A model generated the notes under the pieces. The model was not told the DNA's origin, ran no database searches, and saw only the letters and a list, made by a program, of their open reading frames with translations. The position numbers were made by a program, and so were the translations under genes. DNA of 64,000 bases from Tanytarsus gracilentus (taxonomy: Eukaryota > Arthropoda > Insecta > Diptera > Chironomidae): contig JAXRKN010000040.1 of NCBI GenBank assembly GCA_038502055.1, positions 3,224,001-3,288,000 on the forward strand. Direction: 5' to 3'. This document shows positions 1 through 13,100 of this stretch, piece by piece; the first letter of the stretch is position 1, and each line of letters begins with the position of its first letter.

Positions 1-1978
1 ATTTAGCGCGGACTCACACAATTAAATGACTAAAATATTTAACTTAACGTATTTTTTTAAGGATTTATTTTTCAAAATTTTCGAATATGATTCTTTAAAG
101 AGATTTAATTTAAATCATGCCGTGCTAAGTTTTAACTTAATGTCTGGCAATCACTGTTGCAATTTTGTTCATTTAAGTTAACACAAGGACAATAAAAAGG
201 ACGTGAAAATAAAGAATTTCACTGTAAACACAAAAGGGGTTTAAGCTTCCTGCCACTCAAGGACAATCGCTCAGGCTGGTCATATCAAAATGTGGGAAAT
301 TAACATAATAAAAGCAGGGATGCTTTGTTTGTAGTAGTGGATTTGTGTTGATCTATACATACATAAATTTCCAAAAATTATCCATTTCCCATATGCATCA
401 TGTACATACAATAATTATTTGACACAAATAAATCCATTTTTAGGATTTTATATAAAGGAAAAAACTTTTATTTCTTTATCAAACTGTTTTTAATTCTGGA
501 AATAAAATTTTCCTTGCTGTTTTATTTTTTCGGTAAAACAATTTTGTTAAAATTTCACAGGGATTTTTTTCATTCATCACTTTTTTCTCTTAACCTTAGT
601 ATCACTGAGTACCGACCACTCAAAATCAACTTTTCTCTCATTCTCTTAAATGTTGTTTCTAAATTTATATAGTTCATTTTTCGTTTCTGGTTTTAAATTT
701 TACATACTTTGCATAAATTCGTCTTTAGAAAAGTATAAAGCATCGTCGAATAAAAGTATTCACTCGCTTTTAAATGAACCTTTTAAAATCAGAGCCGCGA
801 TTTCAGCATCAACTGAGCTTGAATGATTTGAAACTAAAATTTGCTTCGTAGTTTATTCGTAGCGAGGAAAATATAAAGGAAATTTCAACCTATAGTTTGC
901 GCATGAACTCAGAGAAAGATTTTTTACTTTTTAATTTTAAATATACAAAAAAGAATTTATTTATACAGCAAAGTTGCTGGCAAAAATTAAACTAACTAAA
1001 CTACCTGCGACACTTGTGTCCACTTTGAATCAATCGGATTATCAAAATTTAAATTATTACTTTTAAAAGAAAATTTTCACTTCTTTCTTCACACATATTA
1101 AACGAGTTGCGAAAGGCTTGTATATTAAATAAATGCTGAATAAGCTTATATCGTGAAATTTCTAATTTATTAATGATAATGTAAAGAATCGCTTAAAAAA
1201 GTTTCAACAATCCATAAGTATACAAATTAATGTTAAGTCTCCGTCTTTATTTTAGCGTATCAATTCATAATACACAAAATAAATTGATAATATTAAATAC
1301 AACATAAAACATGTCCACGAAAAAATGGATAATGCTGAATAAAAAATGTGTATCTATTTTCAACTTAGCAAATTTTAGAAAATAAAATAAAAAACTTTTT
1401 ATTTTTTTACACATTCAACGCATTTGAATTAATGTATTTTAAAATTTATTAAGACTGTCATTATAAAGAGAAATATATTTTTGAATAGTTACTTATATAT
1501 ATATCGTTATATATCTTAATGCATCAGTGATATGAACTTCTTTATGTATCTTTGGTGTCTTGAATGTGTCAATGTTAAAAAGCATTATGCCGTTGAAACA
1601 TATGCTATAAATAATTTATTGCACATTTTTCTAGAGTTAAATAAAAAAGTTAATTTTAAAAATAATCAAGTCTTTGAATTGCAAATAAAATTTAAAATAA
1701 AGAGAAACATCTAAAATTGCAGTAAACTTAAAATTTGGTTCAGTTAAAAATTTTATTTTCCACCCCTTGAAAAATGCCTTAAATTTAATTATTTTTTATT
1801 AACCCCTTGTATTCAATAATGGTTAAAAATTCTAGCTAAATCAAGTAAAAACTTAAATTTGATCATAATAATTCGAAACTTTCAAAGTGTTTTCCGAGTA
1901 AAGAATTTGCGATTTTTTTCTGAGAATAACAATAATATAATATAAAATTGTGTCGTAAAACTTCCTAGAAATGTTTTT

Positions 1979-2242
1979 TCACTTCTTGGCATTTCCGTTT
2001 TGAGATTTAAAAAAAGAATCATAATTATCTTCGTGATCATTGCTAAAATACGCTAAAGATTTTCTAACAATGAAGCAGTGTTTCTGGCAAAGAACCTTGA
2101 CCGTGTACACTTCCATCAGACCAAAGTAAAAAATGTTGATCATCATCACTGGTGTATTTGAAGCCAGAATAAGGAGATAGAAAGAGAAGAAATATTTCAG
2201 TTGTGAAAAAAGATCATCGCCGTCGTCTGCTATTTTCTGCAT
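1979..2242 (-). CDS. Weak candidate: short hydrophobic open frame
   Basis: This 87-codon frame starts at an ATG directly preceded in frame by TAA. It has an acidic start (DDGDD), one hydrophobic stretch of about 25 residues (about positions 17-42) that could be a membrane segment, and a polar tail. Early codons include GAC, GGC and GCA, less AT-biased than the surroundings, which is why I list it. I recognise no family and found no partner exons between here and the window start. It may be the first exon of a membrane protein, a small protein, or chance. Confidence 0.18.
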   Translation of the reverse strand: MQKIADDGDDLFSQLKYFFSFYLLILASNTPVMMINIFYFGLMEVYTVKVLCQKHCFIVRKSLAYFSNDHEDNYDSFFKSQNGNAKK

Positions 2243-2605
2243 TTAATTTTTCTTCTTTGCTGCAAGACAAATCAGTGAGTCTATATGTATGTGGAAGTAA
2301 TATAAAATATATGTCTAAACTTATAATGAATAACGTATAGCCGAAAAAACGAGATTTAGAGTCACATTGAGAGGCAAGGCAACTTCTTTTTTTCTGCGTT
2401 GCTTGATTTTTTTTAATACAACATGAAATATTTTTGCAAACTAATAGAGTTTAAAGCCGTTAATATTTTCGTTCATGAATCACAATACAACTAAATTCTA
2501 TGCTTTATTAAGGTGTTTTAAAATATCGAGTACATTGCATTGCGTCAAAACAAAACACAAAAGAACAAGTGAGAGGAAGAAGAAATTTTTTTTACTACCA
2601 GACAA

Positions 2606-2613
2606 TGACGTCA
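2606..2613. promoter_or_regulatory. CRE-like palindrome TGACGTCA
   Basis: A perfect 8-bp TGACGTCA, the consensus for CREB/ATF-type bZIP factors, lies in AT-rich non-coding DNA. No gene start is visible nearby, so its role is unknown. An 8-mer in 64 kb may be chance. Confidence 0.25.
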
Positions 2614-5600
2614 CCGCAACAATAACCTTGATTTAGTGCTTCAATTGAATCGTGGGTTTACTTCATGTGTATTTTTTACTGCTATGCGTTATGCACGATC
2701 TTTTTCGGTCTTGATATTTCTATGGCTATAACATTGAAAATTATAATGAAGTTCAAAAAAGCTGTTCACGGAAGGATGTTGTGGTCATAGGAACATGTAA
2801 CAATGTGTGCAGCAATAATATGTTTTCATAGGCAAATTGACACTCACTCCTTTAAATGAGAAAAAAGGTTTCACAAGCAAAAGCACTTAAAAATAAAACG
2901 TTAGGGTCTTCGAGGGAAAATTTATAGTCATAACTTTGAATATAACCTTAAGATGTCTACATTTTACAGTTCACAGAAGGATCTTCCTGCAGTGAGCTGC
3001 TATAAAGAAATGTTCAAAATGAATGCAAATCCGCAGAAAAAAGAAACCATTTTCAGTAGATTCCAATAAACTTTCGAAAGTCATAAATTCTGATAATTTA
3101 TAATTTTTTGTGCATCTCTTTCTGTATCAATTCTCAGGCTTTAATACTTTTCTGGTGCAAAATTAAATTTGGGATTTTTATTTATTCGGCAGACGATATT
3201 TTTTTCTCAACATACCAAAAAAATTGAAGGTGAGTAAAAAAGGGGGAGAAGATTAAAAAGTTATAGACTAATCAAAAGACTTCTCAATTTAAAAAGGAAA
3301 AAAGAATACGAGAGACCCGAAAACGTCATGCATTGTGGTTAATTAATATGGGTAAAATTTAACTTTTTATTTTTTTAAACATTTACAACATTATTCAAAC
3401 TTAAAATAAATTTTACAACACGTTAATTATGTCACATGATTATGAAAAAAACGTCGCTAAAAATAAATTAAATTTTTCGTTTAAATTTTTTTAAAGACGT
3501 TTTAAAATCAATTACATGAATATGTGGATTAAAAAAGTTTAATAACGTGATCAAAGCTTAAAAAATCAGCATCAATTCAAATTTAATACCTTATTGTCAA
3601 GAAAGCTATTTCTTAACACGCTTGAAATGACATCATCGAGACATAGAATATGTGAGAAAGAACAAAAAGAAAAGGTTCTTATAAGTATGCTGCTGCTGCT
3701 TTCCGCATACCCTTTCAGAATATGGAAATGAATAAAGTTCTGCACTGTATGCGACGCACGCGAATATTTATTAATGTATATCCAGTTTAGATACAACAAC
3801 AACACACATTCAGAGCAGCCAAAAAAAAATTTGTATGTCGACGAGACTTTTTGGACAAGAGTGAGTGAGAGAGAGAGAGAAAAAGCTATACATACAATTT
3901 TGTGTGTTTCTTGTTATTTCGACTGTGGCTCGGCCTTGAAATTTTTCAATAAAGACTCTCGGAGTAAAAAATGCAAGAACTACTCTTCATTAGACTTTTA
4001 AGCTGTTAAGTTCTCTCAAACCTCAAATGGTGCTTTTGTATTAATCGTGAAGTAACAAGTGTGGATATAAAATTACCATAATAAAGAAACCCTAAGATGG
4101 GAATCTTATTGGTAAAAAAGAAAGTCAATTATTATTATAAACCATAATTTCCATAATTAGGGGTTTAAAAAGCTTCGTCTCATCGATTAAACGCGGTTTT
4201 CGCTAATTGATTTTATCAATAAAATGTTGAGGTGTGAATTGTGCTCTAATATGTGAAAGTGATCAGAGAGATTAATTTTGGAACTATCACAATGACATGC
4301 TCACAAATCAAAATTGGTCAGAAGAAATTTAGCCTCTTCTAGGCTTTGTCTGCGATATCTACAAATTTCTCTCCATGAATTAAATAAATAAATGTGAGAG
4401 AATTTGTTGATTTTATTTCACTGAGATTAGACATAGCCTTAAGAGGTTAGGTGATTTCTTGACAAAAGCAACAGTGAGCGTGTGCAGCACATGTGATATT
4501 AAGTCAGTCTCTTTTGTGACAAAAAATGTTCCGGGATAGGGAAAGTAAAAAGAAAAAAATATATCGCCAAATTAATCGCACAGCAACGCGTTTAATTGAT
4601 GACATGGAGATAGACGCAACAGCACATCAAATGTAATTAAGAAGAAGAATAGAGAGACGACGGTTATTTATTCATTCAAATATATACATCTTAAATTGTG
4701 GTGACCATATGCGATGCGACAAGTGAGATTTATTTTTGTGATTGTATTGTCAAAGTAAATGCTTATGGAAATTTTAAATACAAACATAAAATTCGCGGTT
4801 AGATCTGACACTTTCCGCGAAATAATTTAATAACCCAGTTTAAATTTTTTTTAAAAAAGTAAATTCCTATGATTCAAATTTGAGAAATCCTCCCAAAAAT
4901 CGAGACACACAAAGAAGACTGAAGCAGACGAGAATATTTTAAAATCAAACCACCGCGAAAAAGAAATAATTCCGAGAAGTATTCTTTACAGACTCAAAAA
5001 AAAAGGTTCGATTTTGTTTGCCTCATTCGCTCTCCCGTGACTTCTTGTTACTGTAGAGAAAAAATTTACACAAAAACTTTTGTGAAGGCTAATGAAGATC
5101 ATTTAATTTGTCTCTCCATAGCTCATAACATTTGCCTCTCTTTTTGCCAGCAAACCGAATGGAAGATAATCAATATGCAAACGATCATCAAACGCGAATT
5201 GTTTAACATTTACTTCTTGAATTCGAATTTTTTAAGAATCAAAATCCAAAGACAAGAGTTGACGAACATATTACCGGTTTTTAAAGCAGTCACATCATTA
5301 TAATATTATTTTCCTTCTTCATTGATTAAAAAATGAAAATTCTCAGCATAAGCGAATGGAAGATTTTTGGCACCAAAACGTAGTTATTTATAACATTCCT
5401 TAGTTTTCTTTCTAGACTGAATTTATCAAAGATTAATGCAACATTCAACATACTCACAAAATGAATTATTTTATTTTTTTGGACAACCTTCAGCGGATCA
5501 AGGATGTAAATTTTTATTTCTCGATTTCTCTGGAAATTTATTTTAACGAGAAATTTTGAGGTTGCAGCAAAAATTAATAATATTTTTAACTTGAAAAAAA

Positions 5601-7481
5601 CTTTAACAATAAAAATTGTAAATTGTGAATATTTAATCGCTTTAAATAAAGTTCATATGCATAGCTCAGTGAGTAAAAAACTTTTATTGTTACTTGCAGA
5701 ATTCAAACTTTTATGTGTACAATATAATGTGCAGTAAACAATGAAAGAAGATGCTGCAAAGTTGTTAAGAAATGATGGATCTGCAATGTAGGTTAAGTAT
5801 ATAATGAGTTGGAAGAAATAAATATGTGATAAGTAAATATAAAAAGTCAGAATGTAATTGTACCCGTATATGGAAATTCCTCTCTCATTCCTTTGATTTT
5901 TTCACTCTCCTACGGCAAAATCAGAATTCTGCAGAAGAAGAGAAATTCTTACATCATCTGACATCATCTTCCAAGATGAGAAAAAAAGCTTATAGTGGAT
6001 AAGTGTGTTTGGGAATTGGCGAGCGCCGAGCGCAAGAGAGTAAATATGTGTTGAAGTTGAGAAGAAAAAAACAGGGTAAAAGTCTTTCTTTATATTTTGT
6101 CCGTTAGTCCCACCAAGTAGGCAAGCATACACTTTCCTCTCGCTCTCTTTGCACACAACGATCTCGTTTAACTTCATTTTCTTGTAATTTATTTCCATTT
6201 CACTCAGTTGCTTACTGGATTGATAACATTACAGACCACGATCGCGAATAAAAATTATTATTTTGTGTTTTTACTATGAACTTTCGGCAGAAGAATATTT
6301 TTCTTCGAAATCAAGCAGGATTGAAGACAAATATAAGAAAAAAAATTTAGTGTTAACAGAAAAAAATAAAAAGTTGAAAAAGAAACGAAAGACATTTTAT
6401 TATCTTACCAAAGTTTAACCATTAAAGAGTTTACTCAAAATATTGATAGTAAGTATGTAACGCTCTAATTTCTAACAATTAATATTCATTTTTTTCCCGC
6501 GAAAAAAAAACTTTCGACTGTAAGTCATTCATGATTCCCTCAAATTCCCATTTGCTTTAATCTTATAATGATCTTGGCTCATTTTTAATTAAATCAGATT
6601 ATTATAGCGAAAGATGCTTTTAAGAAAAGTTTCAATAATTCGAAAAAATAGAGCTGAAATTCAGTTAAATTATTGCGAATTTATCATGCTTCATCGTCTC
6701 AAAGGCGTTTTCACAAAAGCTATTTTTGTTTTCTTCTTTAAAATGTGTATTTTTTGGAGCAACGCAATGAGTCGTAATCAAGAAGTAGCCGTTGAAAGAG
6801 CGAGGTCCGCTGTTGAACTAATTTGTTTCTTTTATTTTCTGTACATTGGATTGTATATTATTATTTTGGGTTGTCGCTGAATTTTAAACGCCTAAGACGC
6901 ACCTTTCTTCCACATGAGTAGTTCAACTCACGCGTTAATTTGATGGTTTTCACCAAAAGTATGCCATTTTTACTCATGCATTGCATTTTAAATTTTCAAA
7001 AATTATAAGAAATTTCAATTATTGCAGATTGCACTGCACGTTTATGTGAAGTGAGAAAAGCTTTTTCTTCGCATGTGCATTGTTTAATTAGGAGAAATTC
7101 AATAAACTTCTCAGTATGTATGTCGAATGCAAAAAGACGTTATGTCGATAACTTTTTGCAGATTGAATCATACCAATTCATGCTATAACACAAGTATTGT
7201 TTGATAATTAAAAATTAAAAAATGTCCATCGCGACATTTAGCTATTTACAATCATCGTTGCAGCGCGAAAAGTTTTTAATACGTTAATTTTCACACTTTT
7301 CTATTATAAGTGATTTATGAGCCACGTGAGTTGTGAGCTATTAGGGTTCCGCTCGTAATTTTTTTAATCTAGCGAAAAATAATGATGACGAAGAAGTGAA
7401 ATGCAGTCGATTGTAATGTGACAATTAACACCTCTCTTCTTATCCGCTTTTAGACAGGGTACCAGACAGTGAGTCATAAAA

Positions 7482-8908
7482 ATGGCGCTATGCAGTGACA
7501 GTAAAAACCAAGTGATATTTTATTTCGTGCTAGTCAGTTTATTTTTTCGAATATGCCATCAGACAGAAGTTTATGATCTATCATCAAAGTCACAGCATTT
7601 CGTGAGTGCAATCAACAATGGACAAACAAATGCAGTTGATAAATTGGATCGAATTCGTCAATTGGGAGCGAGTTTCTTTTCGATCTTGAATTTTGGAGGT
7701 GAAAGTAAAATTGAAGGTAATTTAAAAGAGTGTAAAACCTTTTGATTTGCTTTTCTCTTACATGTACGAGCCATTAACGAATTTCAGGCAGCAAATCATC
7801 AAAAGGAACGATTTTTTTAAATATTTCAATACTTCATAATGGACAAACAGTGATTTTATATTGAAACACATTTTTCCGCTTCATAAATGAACCTAACAAT
7901 GCGTCTGACAAATCGTTCAAATTTTTTTAATGCGTTCAAACAGGAAATTTACAATCTCCTTCACTTTTGTAACCATTTTCAATGAATGATTAAAAGAACT
8001 TGTTCATGAACTTAAGTTTTTTAAATCTTTCTGCATATGCATGTAATTTTTTTAACATAATAATTTCCTGAAATATAATCTTATAATCATAATCAAGGAA
8101 TATCAAAAAAGATAAGCGTGAATGTGATCAATGATTATATTTTTGATAAAACATGGACTACCATGTAAAATTATGCATAAATCATTCCAAAGAAATCTTA
8201 ATCGAGTATCTAAATTAATTTGAAAATTATTTAAATTTTTACTGTCGCAACCACATTAAACATGCTTTTATTATCTCTTAATTTGTAGGTCGAACTTTCG
8301 GACGCATTCGAATGATGAGGCAGATTATGCTTCCGATGGCATTCCTCGGTGGTTTTCTCACAGCGGTCATCATTGCTATAAAAAAAATTAGTATTGTGAA
8401 TATGTTATTGACCAGTAGCGTCTTGATGCTCAATCTTGCATTCATGTTTGGAAAAATTATGGTCAGCAAAGCATTGTGGTTTCATCACGAAAAATTCCAA
8501 AATCAACAGAACCATCATCACAATCATTGGCAGCATTCTCCTCCTCACTACAACTCTCATGGCTCCGGTATTTTTGATAGAGCTGACGATTTATCTTATG
8601 GACAGCAAGAACCAATTTCACAATTTTCCGGTCAGAATTTTAATCAAATACCTTCATATTATATAAATCCATCCCAACAATATCCTACAACTTTTAGCAA
8701 TCAGCCTCTGGCATACAATTCGCAGACAGCTTTACCAGCTAATATACAATATAATTGGCTACAAAAACAAGTAGCTTCAAATGCACTCCAGCAACCAAAA
8801 TCATCTTTGAGTCCTGCTGAAATGGATAAACTTTTAACCGATACTCTCGCACGAATTTCTTCAGATAAATCAAGATTTCCTCATGTGCGACTAAAGCGAA
8901 AATCTTAA
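7482..8908 (+). CDS. Osiris-like (DUF1676-type) protein, divergent
   Basis: There are two exons, 7482-7716 and 8289-8908, giving about 284 residues; an alternative donor about 18 nt upstream (GGAG|GTGAAA) keeps the same phase. An N-terminal hydrophobic segment (about residues 11-25) looks like a signal peptide. After the intron comes a basic stretch (GRTFGRIRMMRQ) and a long hydrophobic block (LPMAFLGGFLTAVIIAIKK and onward), the order seen in Osiris proteins, followed by a His/Gln/Asn/Ser-rich tail ending in basic residues. It lacks the family's paired cysteines, the EHxQHxHHYD motif and a clear AQxLAY motif, so the assignment rests on architecture and on the clear Osiris gene just downstream. 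Osiris proteins are insect-specific and linked to endosomal trafficking and cuticle patterning. The intron (7717-8288) holds nothing visible. An AATAAA lies at 9244-9249. Confidence 0.5.
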
Positions 8909-10027
8909 ATACCTAAAGCAGCTTCTTATTTGTAGTTGATAAAAATGAATTTAATTTTGGAGCTTAGTTCACAATCAAAGATTAGACTATTAAAAAATCG
9001 AGACCTGCAGGTATATTTTGTAAAAGACAATCGCAATTATCATTTTATAATATTGGAGCAAAAATCAAAAACATTTTTATCTAATATATTCCACTAAATT
9101 TTTGAATTAAATGGAATTAAATTTTCAATCAGAAGAAAATTTATTATTTTTCCGTTGAACTAAAATAATTTTACTTCAATTCTAATTTGTTACTACAAAA
9201 ATAATTATTTAATTAAAAAATACATGTTAAAATGTCAGTGACTAATAAAAATGTTAATTTATACTTTAAATAATTTACAAAAACGCAATTTTTATTTCAT
9301 CTACGAAAAATATCATTGAACTTTGTTTTGATGATTGAAAACTTAATCTTCGGCACAAGTTTTGTATTGATCATTAAAACAACAAGAAACATTTCAATAC
9401 CTATAAACTCATTGATTTCATTCATCATTTTTAATCGTGATTAGAAAATTTCTGGAGAGTGTGTAGTCATTTATCAAAATGTTTTACAAAAATCAAACCT
9501 CAACAGTAGCATGAAAGATTTCAATAACGCAAGGGTCAGTCTCTGCATGATACGAAACCTCAAAGAGTAAAGCGCTTCTCCAAAATCGTGTTTGTTATTT
9601 AACAATAAGAATTACTTCATGATGATCATGATCACTTACTCATGAATGCGGTGAATGCGAGTTATTCATTTTGATGGAATAATAAAAGAAGAAAACGAAA
9701 GTGCCACAAACTCTTTGAGGTTTTAGAAGCTCAAAAGCATTTTGCAGAAATGAGCTTTTATGTCTGAAGTACTAGATATGAATATATTCAAAATTTTTAT
9801 CGTTAACAAAACTCGTTAAGAGAAAAAAGTTAGCTGAACAAAGAGAGCGAACAACGTATGAATGAAAATCTATGGACTCGAATTTCTCAACTTTTTTGTT
9901 TTCCATTCATCACATATGAGCAGAAGAGAATCTACAGCATGTGTGTGCAGACTAAAGTAGCTGGAAATAGTATTTTTTGCAGAAGTGAGTACATTTCCAA
10001 GTCGCTTATTGGAAAGAAAACATTTCA
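8909..10027. other. Intergenic DNA between the two Osiris-type genes
   Basis: AT-rich sequence with no supported exon. The likely poly(A) signal of the upstream gene is AATAAA at 9244-9249. An imperfect TCATGA/GATCATGA palindrome lies near 9618-9634. Nothing else is visible. Confidence 0.6.
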
Positions 10028-10034
10028 TATAAAA
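10028..10034 (+). promoter_or_regulatory. TATA box of the Osiris gene
   Basis: TATAAAA lies 122 nt before the start codon at 10156. About 30-34 nt downstream the sequence TTCAATA could serve as an initiator, leaving a 5' UTR of about 95 nt. Spacing supports a promoter; no transcript evidence is available. Confidence 0.5.
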
Positions 10035-10155
10035 TAAGCCGAGTCATATTGCGAAAGCTTCAATATTTACCTTGACTTTGAACGTTGAACATTACCTATT
10101 GAGTGATTGATAAAGAACATAGTGAAAAAGAAATATTAAGTGAAGTGATAAAAAA

Positions 10156-13100
10156 ATGAAAAATCTGATAGCATTTATAGCACTTTTAATGTGCATTATT
10201 TGTGCGCAGGCAGATGAAAAACCTGATAACGGTAAGACACTAATTGTTTGTCACTTAATTGTGTTGAGATAAAAATTATCATCTTTTTTATTTGTGAAAA
10301 TAGTTTTTTATTGCTTTCTGAAAATTGAAGAACCTACCATAAATATACATTTTAATCAAATTATTTTCGCTAATTTGGATCTATATACCTTATTACCTTA
10401 ATAATAAACACGTGCTGTTTAACACTCTTAGACAATTTTAAAATTAGTTAATATTACACTCAATTAAGTGATTTATGGTTTAATTTTTTTGTTATTATGA
10501 TTTTACTTTTATTTCGAAAAATTATCCGCAAGCCTAGTTTTAGTTCATTAAAAAATGTGGGAAACTCCTTGATTTTTTAAACATTCTGTTATTAAAAATT
10601 ACCCAAAAAGTACATGACAGGAATTAAAATATACGATTTTGTTTCGATTAAAATTACTGAACGTAGTTTTTGGTTTGGTCGTTTGAAAACTAGCTTATTG
10701 AGTGGTTGTGGTTCAAAAATTTATTCCAGTTAAAAGTTGTCTCATTTTTGAAATCAAAGAATTATTTAATTAAAATAAATCAACTTCCTCTTTCAGAGCC
10801 TCAGCCATCATCACTGATAGATACTGCATTCTGCTACATTTCACCAGAACCCTGGAACTGTGTGCGGAATCAAGCAGGACGTATGCTTGACTATCTGCAA
10901 GCCAAAGTCAAAAATAAGCGGGTGCAACTTTTAGGTAAGTGTGTTACAAAAACGAGATCGCTATAAGATAGCTTTCACGCCTCTCTAAACGTTTAATTTC
11001 ATAGATAAAAAAAATCAGTAATTGCATTGTCTTTCGTTTTTTTTGCATGGATCTTTTCAAGTATTTTATTAGCTATTATTTTAATAACATAATTTTTTGC
11101 AACGATAATGCAAAATCTCTCGATGCAAATTTTTCATCGCACGTAGCATTGTTAGTAAGAAAGATTGAGGGAAATTTCACTTATCAAAAGCCCATTAAAA
11201 TATGACGGTGAATGTTTGGGATCTATGAATGACATTAAAAGTGAAGGTGAAAAAAGATGGCACGATTTTCTCTAATTTTCTCTTTTTCATCTTCCTTGTT
11301 CATTTTCAAATGCAACTTTAATCTTTTCCTACCAACTGAAAGTCAACTGCAACATTCTTGACCCAATAATATGAAAGAAGAAGAGAAGGAAAAATGTCTT
11401 TTTTGCAACGTGATATAGTCGTCGTAGACAATAATCTTAGCTATGAAATTAAAGAGAGAAAGAAATTCACTTTTCATTTCCCATGCGATATAGAAACGAT
11501 GACAATTTTTTCCTTTCGATACTGAAAAAATTTATATTCACGAAAGTTGTTGATAATCTAAAATACAGTGAGTTTATGTGCAAGAAGAGGAGAAAATTGT
11601 TGGTTCATCATGTTCATGCTTGTGTATTCACTTTCATGATCAGAAAACTATTTGAGAAAGAAATTTATGTTCTCTGTAATGTGCATTCGATAGTGCAATG
11701 ACTTGATTGACTTCATTTCACTTAGCAAATAGAAACGGTGTGAAGTTTTAAATATTTTTAAAAAAATTAATTTATTTTCTAATCATTTGCTGGAAATTTA
11801 AATTACTTATGCTTAGCGTGTTTTTGTACATCAAACCTTCCTGTGTCTGGAACTCATTTGAGAAAATTATATACACAAAGAACTTATATAATACTTTTAG
11901 AATAAAAAATGTTGAAAAGTAGATCTATGACGGAAAAATATCAGTTATATTACGGTGGCATATAAATGATGCTGAGAAGAATTCTTGTTTCAAGATTCCA
12001 AATGGGTCAGTGAGTTGGATAACTTGAAGTTGCAGTGACTTTAGATCCTCTTTGGTAAAATGGGAATTTAGAACACAATATTGAAAGTAATGCATTTTTT
12101 ACATTAAAAATAAAGTTTAATTTTATTGGCACCTGCTTCGACTTTCTACGTGTCGTCAACTTTTTGTGACTTATTGTCAAATAAATTTCACATTTAATAG
12201 CTTTTGCTTATCTAAAGTTTAATATGAAAAGTGAAATTTCTTCTTCAGTCTAAGTTAATTGAGAACATTTTATGGAAATGAAGTTTGTTACAAAAAAATT
12301 ATATATAAAAGGTGCACGCCTACCTCACGAATTGCATCTTCTTTTTAGGTCGAATAGTAAAAAAAACAATTTATTTTGTTGAAACTCATCTTCTTGTTTG
12401 CCGCTCTCGGTAAAATAATTACTTAAAAACCTATTCATAACTCAATTTTCATCAATCAATCAACTTGGCTACTAAAAAAGTCATTTTTAGCCTCTGAAGA
12501 TGCTTTTCCCTTTTTAAATACTTTCAAAGCATGTCAACTCAAATCATAAAACTTATTATATTCGTGTTTAAGAAAAAAGTGATTAATTTCAAAATACTAT
12601 ATGCAAAAAAAACTTCATAATTGATTATCACTGCTCATAACACGTGCTGTCAAAAAGTAAAAAGGGTGAGAGCATTGTGAAGACTGCTGGTTCGTTCCAT
12701 TTCACTTAAAAGGTGTCATAAAGCAACCTCATGTGTAGCGCAGAAGATGATGCTCAGCTGGTCATGAAAGTTGGACAGAAAATCTCTCTTTGAATTTTCT
12801 TTTTATCAGCATAAAATGAATTTTTGGTATGGCACTGATTAGTTGAATGTGAAAGTTCACTCATCTTTAAAATTTTTATTATGCGAACTTTTTAGAGGTC
12901 AAAACTTTTCCTTTCTTTATAGAGGTGTAACAACATAATAATTTAATTGAATAATCGATTGAAAAAAGTTAAAAGAGCCGTAATAATTGCGATAATAATA
13001 ACGAGAGACGATAAATGTTTTGGCCGTAATAATGACTTAACTTGCTAATCATTTCACGCCTATAGGCATTAATGTTGAGTAAGAAGATATATAGAAAAGA

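Larger units (their letters stand above)
1..7481. other. AT-rich region with no supported gene
   Basis: I see no exon chain with splice sites, no recognisable protein family and no tRNA or rRNA here. Open frames are short (under 100 codons) and low in complexity. Small landmarks are a perfect CRE palindrome at 2606-2613, a short GA run near 3867-3881, and one hydrophobic 87-codon frame on the minus strand (1979-2242). The stretch could be intergenic DNA or a long intron of a gene lying outside the window. Confidence 0.6.

Noticed and set aside
5902..6198. 98-codon minus-strand open frame
   Set aside because: No family similarity, no splice partners, no upstream signals, and a length within the range of chance frames in this window.
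6614..6880. 88-codon plus-strand frame with a hydrophobic C-terminal end
   Set aside because: Composition follows the AT-rich DNA (Phe, Ile, Leu); no promoter, no poly(A) signal at a sensible distance and no partner exon.
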